A DNA stretch of 64,000 nt, taken from contig SUXE01000010.1 of assembly GCA_015061115.1 (NCBI GenBank), positions 118,654 to 182,653 on the forward strand. The letters run 5' to 3'. Positions 25,853 through 35,765 of this stretch are shown in pieces. The stretch is from Bacteroidales bacterium (GTDB lineage Bacteria; Bacteroidota; Bacteroidia; Bacteroidales; Paludibacteraceae). How positions within the stretch are numbered: the stretch's first letter is position 1; the number at the start of each line of letters is the position of its first letter. A model generated the notes under the pieces. The model did not search any database. It saw only the letters and a program-made list of their open reading frames with translations, and was not told where the DNA came from. The translations under genes were made by a program, and so were the position numbers.

Positions 25853-27874
25853 ATGAAAAAGAAAATCATAGCGATAATAGTGGCAATAGTTTTGATTATA
25901 CCTTTAAGTCGTGGATGGTATGAATTTCTTCTCGATTATTTTTTTGATGCGGAATTAGCCTTATCCACACAATTGAAGTTTGAGAAAATATCAGATACGG
26001 AAGTAGAAGTAGTGGGTTGTTATCCCGATTATGGGTCTACTTTAACTGTTCCAATTAAAGTAATGATAGGATTACATACATATAAAGTGACAAGCATCAG
26101 AGAGAAGGCTTTTTCAGGATGTAGCAGTTTGACTAGCATTAAGATTCCAGAAGGAGTGACCAGCATCGGAAGATCTGCTTTTGATGGATGCAGCAGTTTG
26201 GAGCCAAAGTTATTGGTCTATGATAAAGGCACTAAATGCTATGGCTGGGTAGGAAATAAGGAAAAATGTACTGATATCGATATTCCAGAAGGAGTGACAA
26301 GCATCGGAGATTATGCTTTTTCAGGATGCATCAGTTTGACCAGCATAAATATTCCTAAGGGAGTGACCAGCATAGGAAGATCAGCTTTTGATGGTTGTAG
26401 CAGTTTGGTCAGTATAGAAATCCCTGAAGGAGTGACAAGCATCGGAGATTATGCTTTTTATGGATGCAGTAGTTTGACCAGCATAGATATCCCTGAAGGA
26501 GTGACCAGTATCGGAGAAAGAGCTTTTGAGGGATGCGTCAGTTTGACAAGTATAAATATTCCAAAAGGAGTGACGAGCATCGGATATGCTGCTTTTGATG
26601 GTTGTAGCAGTTTGGTCAGTATAGAAATCCCAGAAGGAGTGACAAGCATCGGAGATTATGCTTTTTCAGGATGCATCAGTTTGACCAGCATTAATATTCC
26701 CAAAGGAGTGACGAGCATCGGATATGCTGCTTTTCGTGGATGCGGCAGTTTGACAAACATAGAAATCCCAGAAGGAGTGACAAGCATCGGAGAAAGAGCT
26801 TTTGAGGGATGCGTCAGTTTGACAAGTATAAATATTCCCAAAGGAGTGACGAGCATCGGATATGTTGCTTTTTCAGGATGCATAAGTTTGACAAGCATTA
26901 ATATTCCCAAAGGAGTGACGAGCATCGGATATGCTACTTTTTCAGGATGCATCAGTTTGACAAACATAAATATTCCTAGGGGAGTGACAAACATAGGAGG
27001 ATATGCTTTTCGTGAATGCGGCAGTTTGACAAACATAAATATTCCTAGGGAAGTGACAAACATAGGAGAAAAAGCTTTTTATGGATGTATCAGTTTGACA
27101 AGCATTAATATTCCCAAAGGAGTGACGAGCATCGGAGCATCTGCTTTTTCAGGATGCAAAAAATTGACAAGTATAAACATTCCTGAGAGTGTGGCCAGCA
27201 TCGGAGATTATGCTTTTTATGGATGCAGTAGTTTGACCAGCATAAAGATTCCAGAGGGAGTGATGAGCATCGGAGATTATGCTTTTTCAGGATGCGGCAG
27301 TTTGACAAGCATAAAGATTCCTGAAGGAGTGACCAGCATCGGAGAAGAGGCTTTTTCAGGATGCATCAGTTTGACAAGCATAAAGATTCCGAAGGGAGTG
27401 ACCAGCATCGGAGCATCTGCTTTTGGGGAATGCAATAATTTGGGACCAAAGTTATTGGTCTATGATAAAGGCACAAAATGTTATGGATGGGTAGGGAATA
27501 AGGAAAAATGCACAAATATTGTGATTCCAGAGGGAGTGACGAGCATCGGATATAAGGCTTTTTATAAATACTACTGGTTGACTAGCATTAAGATCCCAAA
27601 GAGTGTAACCAGCATCGGAGCATCTGCTTTTAGGCAATGCATCCGTTTGACAAGCATAAAGATTTCTGAAGGAGTGACGAGCATCGGAGAATCTGCATTT
27701 AAGGGATGCGGCAGTTTGACCAGCATAAACATTCCAAATAGTGTGACAAGCATCGGAGAAGAGGCTTTTTGGGGATGTAGCAATCTTGAAATTGTAATTG
27801 ACAATTCCAAGGATAATGTGGAAGTTGAAAAAGATGCGTTTAAAGGTTGTAAATCAGTGAGATTTCTGAAATAA
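25853..27874 (+). CDS. BspA-like leucine-rich repeat surface protein
   Basis: The 673-aa protein has an N-terminal hydrophobic segment (KKKIIAIIVAIVLIIPL) that could be a signal peptide or anchor. A short beta-rich region follows, then about 24 units of a 23-residue LRR_5 repeat with the core SLTSIxIPxGVTSIGxxAF. Two units (near residues 117 and 536) are interrupted by the same extra segment, PKLLVYDKGTKCYGWVGN, showing duplication of a larger block. The family is named for BspA of Tannerella forsythia, an adhesin. No T9SS sorting domain is seen at the end (KSVRFLK). Adhesion to host or fibre is inferred only from the family. Confidence 0.88.
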   Translation: MKKKIIAIIVAIVLIIPLSRGWYEFLLDYFFDAELALSTQLKFEKISDTEVEVVGCYPDYGSTLTVPIKVMIGLHTYKVTSIREKAFSGCSSLTSIKIPEGVTSIGRSAFDGCSSLEPKLLVYDKGTKCYGWVGNKEKCTDIDIPEGVTSIGDYAFSGCISLTSINIPKGVTSIGRSAFDGCSSLVSIEIPEGVTSIGDYAFYGCSSLTSIDIPEGVTSIGERAFEGCVSLTSINIPKGVTSIGYAAFDGCSSLVSIEIPEGVTSIGDYAFSGCISLTSINIPKGVTSIGYAAFRGCGSLTNIEIPEGVTSIGERAFEGCVSLTSINIPKGVTSIGYVAFSGCISLTSINIPKGVTSIGYATFSGCISLTNINIPRGVTNIGGYAFRECGSLTNINIPREVTNIGEKAFYGCISLTSINIPKGVTSIGASAFSGCKKLTSINIPESVASIGDYAFYGCSSLTSIKIPEGVMSIGDYAFSGCGSLTSIKIPEGVTSIGEEAFSGCISLTSIKIPKGVTSIGASAFGECNNLGPKLLVYDKGTKCYGWVGNKEKCTNIVIPEGVTSIGYKAFYKYYWLTSIKIPKSVTSIGASAFRQCIRLTSIKISEGVTSIGESAFKGCGSLTSINIPNSVTSIGEEAFWGCSNLEIVIDNSKDNVEVEKDAFKGCKSVRFLK

Positions 27875-27932
27875 AGCCTCAACACTTCCTCCGAAGGATT
27901 CAATTCCCGTCCATCATCCATCGTCCACCATT

Positions 27933-28751
27933 TTAAGGATTCCATTGTTCCACATTAGTTTTTTCTGGTCTTGCTTTTTTGCCGTCGTCAATCTTTTCGT
28001 ATGAGTTAGTGCTTGATTTCTTATTGTCTTTTGCTTTTCCTGTTCTGGCCTTGCACTCGCTTTGTGTCTCGACTTTTGGTCTTGAGTGACGGACTCTGTA
28101 GCGGATCTTGTTTTTCTTCTCGAATCTGAATGGATAAGCGATCGTGAGTTGAGGGGAAACCCATGAAGAGATCTTTCTTTCTCTTGGTGCCTCATTTGTG
28201 ACGTATTCTACTGTCATTCCATCTTCTGTGATTGTTTCCGTCTCATCATTTCCTACCTTCTGCATATTATATTGTGGATAGATGACGTAACCTAAAGCGC
28301 ATACAAGGCATTTGCCTTCGCGTAGAGGAATTCGTCCACCAAAATAAAAGTCGACGTAGGGATAAAGTTTGTCTTCGCAGTAAGCCACACCGCCAGACTG
28401 GGCTATGGTGAGAATGTTTTTTCTGCCGAATGTCCATCTTACGTTGACTGCGGCAGGAAATGCGAAGAAGTCGTTAAGCATATACATCGCTCCGACCTTT
28501 CCACCTACGAAGAAGTAGTTTGTGATCTGGGCTCCTGGAGTCGCGAAAAGTCCAAACGCAGGTTTCTTCTCACCTGTGGTGTCGGCGAGATCAGCGGTGA
28601 GCATGAAGTCACCGTAGAGTCTGAATCCGGTTTTTTCTTTTGGCAGAGCCGAATGTTTTGAATATGATGAACGTGGATCTTTAGCCATTGATGTGAACAC
28701 ACTGCACATCACGACCACCAACGTCAGAATTATTCTTTTTAGATTCTCCAT
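27933..28751 (-). CDS. Outer-membrane beta-barrel-like protein
   Basis: From the ATG at 28751 the protein is 272 aa with a signal peptide (MENLKRIILTLVVVMCSVFTSMA). The middle part has alternating aromatic and glycine-rich strands (GFRLYGDFMLTADLAD, YPYVDFYFGGRIPL, VSPQLTIAYPFRFE), as in small outer-membrane barrels. The last 50 residues are lysine-rich and low-complexity (KAKDNKKSSTNSYEK) and may face the periplasm. I do not recognise a specific family. It is monocistronic and converges on the LRR gene. Confidence 0.7.
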   Translation of the reverse strand: MENLKRIILTLVVVMCSVFTSMAKDPRSSYSKHSALPKEKTGFRLYGDFMLTADLADTTGEKKPAFGLFATPGAQITNYFFVGGKVGAMYMLNDFFAFPAAVNVRWTFGRKNILTIAQSGGVAYCEDKLYPYVDFYFGGRIPLREGKCLVCALGYVIYPQYNMQKVGNDETETITEDGMTVEYVTNEAPRERKISSWVSPQLTIAYPFRFEKKNKIRYRVRHSRPKVETQSECKARTGKAKDNKKSSTNSYEKIDDGKKARPEKTNVEQWNP

Positions 28752-28774
28752 GTTTACTTGCAAGTTTCAGTTTG

Positions 28775-28782
28775 CAAATATA
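28775..28782 (-). promoter_or_regulatory. -7 promoter element of the outer-membrane protein gene
   Basis: The reverse strand reads TATATTTG, 24 nt upstream of the ATG at 28751. Confidence 0.6.
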
Positions 28783-28992
28783 GGACAATTTGTATTTTTT
28801 ACCGTATTCTTTGTCTGTTTTTCTCTTTTTCCATCTTTATAAATGACTATATCTTACATCCTTGCATTTAGGATGGACAGAGAGAATTTGTTCAGTATGA
28901 TTCAAATTAAAATCCGGACTCAGTTTTGCATTCCGCATTTCTCATTTTTAATTTAATTCCGCATTCCGCATTTTTCATTTCGCATTTTTTCT

Positions 28993-29000
28993 TATTTTTG
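28993..29000 (+). promoter_or_regulatory. -7 promoter element of the cdaA operon
   Basis: TATTTTTG matches TAnnTTTG, 39 nt before the cdaA start. The preceding 100 bp hold short repeats of the type CCGCATT/TCATTT that look like low-complexity intergenic filler. Confidence 0.55.
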
Positions 29001-29038
29001 TTGGCTTTTATATTGCAATAGAAAAACAAAGAAGAATT

Positions 29039-29803
29039 ATGGGTTCATCCTTTTTCCAGTTTGTAGATTTTTTAGATATCTTGCTAGGAGGCATCATCTT
29101 ATACAAATTATATAAGATGCTGAAAGACACGTCGGCATTTCGTCTTTTCATCGGTGTGCTGGTGGTGATCGTGACTTGGATGATTGTTACGTCTCTATTG
29201 CAGATGAAGCTGATAGGCGGTGTGCTCAACCAGATTGTCAACGTGGGAGCTATTGCCTTGATCGTGCTTTTCCAGGATGAGATCCGTAACTTCCTTACTG
29301 GTATCGGTTCGGGAAATAATTTCCTTTCCCGCCTGCTCAACACTCAGCGTGTGCAGACGATGGAAGAGAGTGATATCATGCAGATTGTGATTGCATGCAA
29401 GAATATGGCTCGCGAAAAGGTGGGAGCATTGATTGTGATTGAAAACGAGATGAGCCTGCAGAGCATCATCGTCACAGGTGATGAGATATCAGCCAAAATC
29501 AATTCACGTCTCATCGAGAATATATTTTTCAAAAACTCTCCTTTGCACGACGGTGCGATGATCATTGGAAACAAGGTGATAAAAGCGGCTGGATGTATTC
29601 TTCCTCTGTCGCACAACATGAACGTGCCGAAGTCGTTCGGTCTGCGTCACCGCGCGGCTCTTGGTGTGAGTGAAAGACTTGATGTCCAGGCTATTATAGT
29701 GTCGGAGGAGACAGGAAAAATCTCGTATGCGGAGAATGGTACTATCATCCATGATATCTCAACAAAGGAACTAGAATCCATATTGTCTAAATCGAAGGCG
29801 TAA
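29039..29803 (+). CDS. cdaA: Diadenylate cyclase CdaA
   Basis: CdaA makes the second messenger cyclic di-AMP from two ATP. The 254-aa protein has three N-terminal membrane segments (residues about 8-25, 37-57, 62-80). A DAC domain follows with the catalytic HDGAMII motif near residue 167 and the RHRAALG motif near residue 200. It heads a tightly packed operon; its TAA overlaps the next ATG by one base. In Bacteroidota, c-di-AMP is linked to cell-wall and osmotic control, which fits the envelope genes further downstream. Confidence 0.95.
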   Translation: MGSSFFQFVDFLDILLGGIILYKLYKMLKDTSAFRLFIGVLVVIVTWMIVTSLLQMKLIGGVLNQIVNVGAIALIVLFQDEIRNFLTGIGSGNNFLSRLLNTQRVQTMEESDIMQIVIACKNMAREKVGALIVIENEMSLQSIIVTGDEISAKINSRLIENIFFKNSPLHDGAMIIGNKVIKAAGCILPLSHNMNVPKSFGLRHRAALGVSERLDVQAIIVSEETGKISYAENGTIIHDISTKELESILSKSKA

Positions 29804-30486
29804 TGAGAGAAATGTCGAATATGAACCAGGAAATGGTGCTTTCCGCTAAGGGTGTTTGCAAAAGTTTCAACAACCTTCGTGTGCTTACGGATGTCTCTTT
29901 TGATATCCGTCGTTACGAACTTGTCTCTATTGTGGGGCCAAGCGGTGCAGGAAAAACTACTCTTTTGCAGATCGTCAGCACTCTTGCATCTGCCGATTCA
30001 GGCGAGGTCACTATCCTTGGCAGAGAGACTTCACGTCTTTCCCATGAAGAGGTATGCAAACTTCGTAACAGTGATCTTGGATTCGTGTTTCAGTTTCATC
30101 AGCTTCTTCCTGAATTCACAGCCCTTGAAAATGTGATGATTCCTGCTCTCATTGCCGGACGTGATGAGGCTGAATGCAAGCAAGAGGCGACGGAATTGCT
30201 GACCCGTCTTGGACTTGCGGAGAGAGCTACTCACCATCCTAATGAACTTTCGGGAGGCGAGAAGCAGAGAGTGGCGGTGGCGAGAGCGTTGATCAACAAG
30301 CCGCAGATTCTGTTTGCCGATGAGCCAACGGGAAGTCTTGACAGCCAGAACAGGGATGAGTTGCAGAAATTATTCTTGGATCTCCGAAAAGAGTTTGGAT
30401 TGACAGTGATTATCGTCACTCATGATATGACACTTGCCCAGCAGTCCGACAGAGTAATTGAGATGAAGGATGGAAAGATTATCTAA
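29803..30486 (+). CDS. lolD: ABC transporter ATP-binding protein, LolD-like
   Basis: The 227-aa protein is a complete ABC ATPase: Walker [13 protein letters not shown]-loop [17 protein letters not shown], signature [15 protein letters not shown], Walker [13 protein letters not shown] and switch His in VTHDM. It belongs to the MacB/LolD/FtsE group and most resembles LolD, the motor that releases lipoproteins from the inner membrane. No permease gene is adjacent, so the partner is elsewhere and the exact substrate is inferred. The stop codon region overlaps comF by 17 bp. Confidence 0.88.
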   Translation: MREMSNMNQEMVLSAKGVCKSFNNLRVLTDVSFDIRRYELVSIVGPSGAGKTTLLQIVSTLASADSGEVTILGRETSRLSHEEVCKLRNSDLGFVFQFHQLLPEFTALENVMIPALIAGRDEAECKQEATELLTRLGLAERATHHPNELSGGEKQRVAVARALINKPQILFADEPTGSLDSQNRDELQKLFLDLRKEFGLTVIIVTHDMTLAQQSDRVIEMKDGKII

Positions 30487-31240
30487 AATCTTCAAGAAGG
30501 TAAAATACTCGGTCGTAAGTTCCTTATATCCACACACATGCGGTGCTTGTGGAGTGGTTGTGGAGACAGAAGGGGAGACGTTGTGTGAAGAATGCAGATA
30601 TAGTTTGGACTACATTCCTCTTGACGTTGATCTTACTCCTTTGGCACGTGAGATGACACATGTGCAGCTGGCATATTTCATGCCGTTGCTCTCATATAGG
30701 AAGTCGAATATTGAATCTCGTTTCGTGCTGAACATCAAGAATTCGGGAATACAGAGATATGGCATAGAGGCGGGAATGATGATGGGCAGAATGATAAAGG
30801 CCCGTGTAGACGTGGGAGAATTTGACTGTGTTGTGCCTGTTCCCGTCACATCCAAGCGTCAGGAGATGCGTGGATATAACCAGAGTGAGTTGCTTGCGAC
30901 TGGTATCGAGATGGAGACGGGAATCCCTGTCCGCACGGATCTGCTGGTCAACGAAGGCAAGGTGGTGAGCAACAGTATCGAGGCGAAACGTCATAAGAGC
31001 TCCACTGCCAACAAATATCTGGCAACAGATATAGTGAAGGAGTTTTGTGGCAGACATATACTTGTTGTCGACGATGTGATAACCACGGGCAAAACCATAC
31101 GTGAGTGTTCGGCGGCGATTATGGAGAAGTGTGAAAACAACGTGAAGGTGAGTATAGCGGTGGTCGGAATGGTGTCGGATCTGCTCGGCATCTACAACGA
31201 TCAGAACACAATATATACAAAGAATATTTTCGATGATTGA
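30470..31240 (+). CDS. comF: ComF family phosphoribosyltransferase-like protein
   Basis: The 256-aa protein has an N-terminal zinc-ribbon ([19 protein letters not shown]). A C-terminal PRTase fold follows with the PRPP-binding motif [12 protein letters not shown] near residue 200 and the RGYNQSE signature of the ComF/GntX group. In naturally competent bacteria ComF assists DNA uptake and binds PriA. Its role in Bacteroidota is not settled. It overlaps both neighbours (17 bp with the lolD-like gene, 8 bp with dnaG), so translation is coupled. Confidence 0.9.
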   Translation: MERLSKIFKKVKYSVVSSLYPHTCGACGVVVETEGETLCEECRYSLDYIPLDVDLTPLAREMTHVQLAYFMPLLSYRKSNIESRFVLNIKNSGIQRYGIEAGMMMGRMIKARVDVGEFDCVVPVPVTSKRQEMRGYNQSELLATGIEMETGIPVRTDLLVNEGKVVSNSIEAKRHKSSTANKYLATDIVKEFCGRHILVVDDVITTGKTIRECSAAIMEKCENNVKVSIAVVGMVSDLLGIYNDQNTIYTKNIFDD

Positions 31241-34034
31241 CAATATCACGATTCAGAGAATCAAGGAGGCGGCAAACATTGTTGACGTAGTTGGAGACTA
31301 TGTCACTCTTCGTCGTGCGGGCACCTCATATAAGGGATTATGTCCGTTCCACAATGAGAAGACGCCTTCATTTATTGTCACACCATCAAAAAATATCTGC
31401 AAATGCTTCGGTTGTGGAGGAGGAGGAGACAGTATATCCTTCATCATGAAGATGGAGAATCTATCTTATCTCGACGCACTCCGTTTCCTTGCAAAAAAGT
31501 TTGGAATCACTATCGTGGAGAAGGAGCTGACTCCAGAGGAAAAGGAGCAGCAGTCACTTCGCGACAAAATGTTGGATGCCAACCAGTGGCTTCAGGACTT
31601 TTTTGAGAAATCAATGCGTGAGACTCAGGAAGGACGCAGCGTCGGCTACCAATATTTCATCCACAGAGGCTTGCGCGAAGATATAATTAAGAAGTTCCAT
31701 CTTGGCTATTCGCCCGCAGATTATCAGGCATACACGAATGCCGCACTCAGTCAGGGAATCAAATTGGAGCATCTTGTGGCGTTGGGAGCGACGGTGAACA
31801 CCGGCACACGCACCTACGACAAGTACGCAGGCAGAGTGATGTTCCCGATCCACTCAATATCGGGCAAAGTGGTGGGTTTTGGAGCCCGTACACTGAAAGC
31901 GGATAAAAATGTAGCGAAATATTTCAACCCGCCAGAGAGTGAGGTATACAATAAAAGTGAGAATCTATACGGTATTTTCTATGCTCGCCAGGCTATCATA
32001 AAGAAGCAGAAATGCTATGTGGTGGAGGGATATGCCGACGTCATCTCTATGCATCAGGCAGGAGTGGAGAACATAGTCGCTCCGTGTGGTACGGCTCTCA
32101 CAAACGGACAGATCCGTCTGCTCAAACGAGTATTGCCATCGGTGGGCAACACGTTGGCCGACGAGAAGTATGTCACTATGCTTTATGATGGCGACTCCGC
32201 TGGTCAGCATGCCGCAATCAAGAACGGCAAACTGTTTCTGGCGGAAGGCTTGAATGTCCGCGTCGTCACACTTCCACCAGAAGAAGACCCCGATTCATTC
32301 GCGCAACACAACAATGCGGATGTGGTGCAGAAGTATTTGGAGGAGAACGAGCAGGATTATATTCTGTTCAAATCCAATGTGCTTCTTCGAGAGAGCGGCA
32401 CCGACCCAGTGAAGAAGGCTGCGGCAATCAAGGATATGGCTGAGACCATCTCTGTGATTGAAGACCCTATCAAACGAGATGTCTACTCAAAGGAGATTGC
32501 TCCGCTTTTCCATACTGAGCAGAGCATCATCATGGAGTATGTGGGCAAAATACGTAAGGATGCGGCCGCACAGAAGGAGAAAGAACGTCTCAGAGGTCAG
32601 ACATTCCGTGAGACTCCTATAGGACAACCGTCGGGAAAGGGGTATAATAATCAGCCATATAACAACCAGTCTCAGGGTCAACAACAGGGAAATCAGCAGG
32701 TTGGCGGACAGCAGAATAATCAGCCGCAAAACCAACAGCAATATCCTGATGAGCATTACATTCCAGATGATTTTTTCGCCAATCATCCGGATATAACGCC
32801 GTCGACACAACAGGGAGGACCGGCTCAGTCACAACAGAAACAGAATGATGTTTTTGATAAGTTCTCTGCAGAATACCTTGTCACACTCAACAAACAGTAT
32901 GTCGTTGAGCGAGAACTGATATCTCTAGTTGTCAATTATGGCAATGTGGAGGTCATTGAGCTTGTTGATAAAGACAAAAAGCCAATTAAGGCACTCAATG
33001 TGGTGGAGGCTATTGTATACGACTTCAACAAAGATGAGCTGGAGCTGTCGAATCAGACATTCAAGCTGATGCTGGAGGAGGCTGATAAACTGTTGAAAGG
33101 AGACAAGAATGCTGATATTGTGAAGTATTTCCAGAATCATGCCGACAGGGCAGTGAATGAGGCAATAAACAGCATATTGTCTGACGATATTTCTATAGAG
33201 GAAAAACTGACAGATGCCGACAGACAGTTCTGCAAAGAGAAGCGAGACAGAGAGTTGTTCAGCAATCTTCGCAGTAGAATCACGTTGATGAAAATGGAGT
33301 GGTATAAAAACCAAAAGGAGTTTTTGCAGTCTGAGATAATAAGTGCATCTGCTGATGAAAAGAACAAAGATAGAGTGAAGGAGTTAGCGGAACAATTCAT
33401 GAAAGTGGGTACGAAAATCAGTGAGATATCAAGTGCAGAGGGAAGAGTCATCAACCAAAGTATTAAGATGGAGACGCCGTCGCTTTCAAGGTATGAACTT
33501 TCGACGAAAGCGGAATTGAGGAAGCAGACAAAGACGAGGGTGAAGAACATGACGGCAGAGGAGAAGAAGAAAGAGAGTGAGGATGTGATGATGAAACTTG
33601 AGAACACTCAGCAGTTTAAGAGTGCAAACACAGTCCTTCTTTTCCATTCGTTGCCGGATGAGGTTTGCACACATGGTTTGATTGAAAAATATGCGTCGAA
33701 AAAGAGGATACTTCTTCCCGTGGTTGATGGGGAAAAGTGGTACATCCGAGAATATAAAGGAGATTTGAAGACGGGAGAGTATAATATTCAGGAGCCGACG
33801 GGAATGAATTTCCACGACTACGACAGCATAGAACTTATTGTGGTGCCAGGTGTCTGTTTTGACAATGATTTAGGACGTGTGGGCAGAGGCAAAGGATATT
33901 ACGACAGAATTCTGAAGGAGATAAAAGCCTTTAAGATAGGCATTTGTTTCGACTGTCAGTTGCTCAGCAAAGTTCCGACAGACGAGTGGGATGTGAAGAT
34001 GGATCAGGTGCTGACAGCGACGAGGGAAGTGTGA
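31233..34034 (+). CDS. dnaG: DNA primase fused to 5-formyltetrahydrofolate cyclo-ligase domain
   Basis: This 933-aa protein carries two unrelated activities. Residues 1 to about 430 are a full DnaG core: zinc-binding CPFHNEKTPSF with CKCFGCG, and the TOPRIM region VVEGYADVISMHQAGVEN and TMLYDGDSAG. A Gln/Asn/Gly-rich linker (about 450-540) and a C-terminal helicase-binding-like helical region (about 550-745) follow. Residues about 755-933 match 5-formyltetrahydrofolate cyclo-ligase (MTHFS), with the N-terminal KAELRKQTKTRVK and the signature VPGVCFDNDLGRVGRGKGYYD. No stop or frameshift separates the parts. DnaG makes replication primers; MTHFS returns 5-formyl-THF to the folate pool. It is the last gene of the cdaA operon. 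Confidence 0.93.
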   Translation: MIDNITIQRIKEAANIVDVVGDYVTLRRAGTSYKGLCPFHNEKTPSFIVTPSKNICKCFGCGGGGDSISFIMKMENLSYLDALRFLAKKFGITIVEKELTPEEKEQQSLRDKMLDANQWLQDFFEKSMRETQEGRSVGYQYFIHRGLREDIIKKFHLGYSPADYQAYTNAALSQGIKLEHLVALGATVNTGTRTYDKYAGRVMFPIHSISGKVVGFGARTLKADKNVAKYFNPPESEVYNKSENLYGIFYARQAIIKKQKCYVVEGYADVISMHQAGVENIVAPCGTALTNGQIRLLKRVLPSVGNTLADEKYVTMLYDGDSAGQHAAIKNGKLFLAEGLNVRVVTLPPEEDPDSFAQHNNADVVQKYLEENEQDYILFKSNVLLRESGTDPVKKAAAIKDMAETISVIEDPIKRDVYSKEIAPLFHTEQSIIMEYVGKIRKDAAAQKEKERLRGQTFRETPIGQPSGKGYNNQPYNNQSQGQQQGNQQVGGQQNNQPQNQQQYPDEHYIPDDFFANHPDITPSTQQGGPAQSQQKQNDVFDKFSAEYLVTLNKQYVVERELISLVVNYGNVEVIELVDKDKKPIKALNVVEAIVYDFNKDELELSNQTFKLMLEEADKLLKGDKNADIVKYFQNHADRAVNEAINSILSDDISIEEKLTDADRQFCKEKRDRELFSNLRSRITLMKMEWYKNQKEFLQSEIISASADEKNKDRVKELAEQFMKVGTKISEISSAEGRVINQSIKMETPSLSRYELSTKAELRKQTKTRVKNMTAEEKKKESEDVMMKLENTQQFKSANTVLLFHSLPDEVCTHGLIEKYASKKRILLPVVDGEKWYIREYKGDLKTGEYNIQEPTGMNFHDYDSIELIVVPGVCFDNDLGRVGRGKGYYDRILKEIKAFKIGICFDCQLLSKVPTDEWDVKMDQVLTATREV

Positions 34035-34241
34035 TGCAGAGAACATCAGTTGACATTGGATGACTTTGTAAGATCATTAATAAAGTCAAATAGAGACGGA
34101 AGATGCAAATTTGTCCCGTCGGACACAATAATTCCCAGAAAAAATCGTTGTTATAGATAAAAAAAGCAAAAAAATGTTATTAAAAGGAGAATAAGATGGA
34201 ATTGTCGGCGGTTGCAATTTTATCTTTTCAACTATTATTAC

Positions 34242-34249
34242 TACTTTTG
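34242..34249 (+). promoter_or_regulatory. -7 promoter element of the porG cluster
   Basis: TACTTTTG matches TAnnTTTG, 44 nt before the porG start. The 258 bp between dnaG and porG show no convincing gene. Confidence 0.5.
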
Positions 34250-34292
34250 CTTGCTAATTTAGTGTATTACATTCTGAGATCAGAAGATAAAT

Positions 34293-35018
34293 ATGTTAGG
34301 AAACAAAATAAAAGACATACTTGTTGGGTTAGTTCTGGCAATACTTCCGATAGTTGTTAGCGCACAGCCTCGCTATATTGGCGAGATAGGTTTGCGTGGA
34401 GGTGTTGCATTCTACAATGGAGATATCAATTCATCAAAAGTATTCCGTGACCTGTCACCGGCGGCTGGAGCGTTTTTGCGTTTCAAGGCGAATGACTTTT
34501 TGAATTTCAAGATAGACGGTGGTTTTGCCAATCTTAAGTGTGATGCGAGAGATTATACCGAAAATGCGATGCCGGATGTTCCGCAAGACGGAAGTGGCAT
34601 CTATCCATTTGCTTTTGATAAAAGAATCATGACATTTGATGCGCTTATCATATGGAACTTCTTCAAGTATGGTTTCTCTAATTACGACAGGGATGTGAAA
34701 CGTCATACACCTTATGCGATGCTCGGACCGACAATGAGTCTGTCAAAAGAGTGGAGCGGAAATGAGTTCCGAGGAGGTATTGCATTTGGAGCAGGCTATA
34801 AGTTCAAGGTGGGAGAAAGAGTGAATATCGGAGTGGAATTCACAATGCACAAGCTCTTCTCAGACGACTTGGATATTGACGAGTATGACTATTTGGACGA
34901 CCCATATAAGATGGGAAAAGTTAAATATAAAAACAATGACTACTACTCTCTGTTGATGGGATTCGTCTCGTTTGATGTTTTCAGAAAGAGAGGTTCTTGC
35001 AGATATATAGGAAAATGA
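34293..35018 (+). CDS. porG: Type IX secretion outer-membrane protein PorG
   Basis: The 241-aa protein has a signal peptide ending VVSAQP. It then shows the DUF6089 barrel pattern: IGLRGGVAFYNGDIN, FKANDFLNFKIDGGFAN, RHTPYAMLGPTMSL and FGAGYKFKVGERVNIGVEF. PorG is a T9SS component thought to link the PorK/PorN periplasmic rings to the outer membrane. The order porG, uppS, bamA, ompH is, as I recall, the same as in Porphyromonas gingivalis, which supports the call. Its stop overlaps uppS by four bases. Confidence 0.87.
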   Translation: MLGNKIKDILVGLVLAILPIVVSAQPRYIGEIGLRGGVAFYNGDINSSKVFRDLSPAAGAFLRFKANDFLNFKIDGGFANLKCDARDYTENAMPDVPQDGSGIYPFAFDKRIMTFDALIIWNFFKYGFSNYDRDVKRHTPYAMLGPTMSLSKEWSGNEFRGGIAFGAGYKFKVGERVNIGVEFTMHKLFSDDLDIDEYDYLDDPYKMGKVKYKNNDYYSLLMGFVSFDVFRKRGSCRYIGK

Positions 35019-35752
35019 GCATAAGAGAAAAGATAGATATGAGCCGTCTGCCAAAGCATGTGGCATTGATCATGGATGGCAACGGACGTTGGGCGAAAGC
35101 ACAAGGAAAAGAGAGAATCTTCGGACATCAGGAAGGTGTGGATTCTGTCGACAAAGTGATGGAGGCTGCAGCTGAACTTGGCATTGACTATATCACTCTT
35201 TACGCGTTCAGTACAGAAAATTGGAACCGTCCAAAGGCAGAGGTTGATGCCCTTATGGAAATATTCGCGTCGGCTATCACCACTTATGCGGAAAAGGCAA
35301 AGGATAATAACGTTAGAATCATTATTATTGGCGATAAGTCACGTCTTAACGAGAAGACGATGGCAAAACTTAACGAGGGAATGGCAAAAACAGCAAACTG
35401 CACTGGTTTGACAATGGTGCTTTGCATCAGCTATTCATCCCGTTGGGAAATTATAGAGTGTGTGAAGAATATCGCACGCAAGGCAAAGAACGGTGAGATT
35501 GACATTGAAGACATCAATGAAAGTCTGATTTCAGACAATCTGGCGACAAAGGGCATGCCAGACCCGGACCTGCTAATCCGTACAAGTGGAGAGCAGAGAA
35601 TCAGTAACTTCTTGATGTGGCAGTTGTCTTATTCTGAATTGTATTTCACAGATATTCCTTGGCCTGAGTTCAAGAAGGAACAGTTCTATGAGGCTATTTA
35701 CAAGTATCAGAACCGAGAAAGAAGATTCGGCAAGACAAGTGAACAGTTGTAA
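35015..35752 (+). CDS. uppS: Isoprenyl transferase (undecaprenyl diphosphate synthase)
   Basis: UppS builds the C55 lipid carrier for peptidoglycan and O-antigen from farnesyl and isopentenyl diphosphates. The 245-aa protein has the signature HVALIMDGNGRWAKAQGKER with the catalytic Asp, then LYAFSTENWNRP and PDLLIRTSGEQRISNFLMWQLSYSE. The ATG at 35015 overlaps the porG stop as ATGA; a frame open to 34997 would lie within porG. It precedes bamA by 13 bp. Confidence 0.96.
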   Translation: MSIREKIDMSRLPKHVALIMDGNGRWAKAQGKERIFGHQEGVDSVDKVMEAAAELGIDYITLYAFSTENWNRPKAEVDALMEIFASAITTYAEKAKDNNVRIIIIGDKSRLNEKTMAKLNEGMAKTANCTGLTMVLCISYSSRWEIIECVKNIARKAKNGEIDIEDINESLISDNLATKGMPDPDLLIRTSGEQRISNFLMWQLSYSELYFTDIPWPEFKKEQFYEAIYKYQNRERRFGKTSEQL

Positions 35753-35765
35753 TTAAGGAAAGGAG

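Noticed and set aside
26458-27063. Long reverse-strand frames opposite the LRR gene
   Set aside because: They repeat with the same 69-bp period and are the antisense shadow of the repeats.
34196-34360. A 54-aa membrane-like frame with an AGGAG sequence before its ATG
   Set aside because: It overlaps the porG signal peptide by 68 bp in another frame and contains the likely porG promoter. Shine-Dalgarno signals are also rarely used in Bacteroidota. Low but not zero chance.
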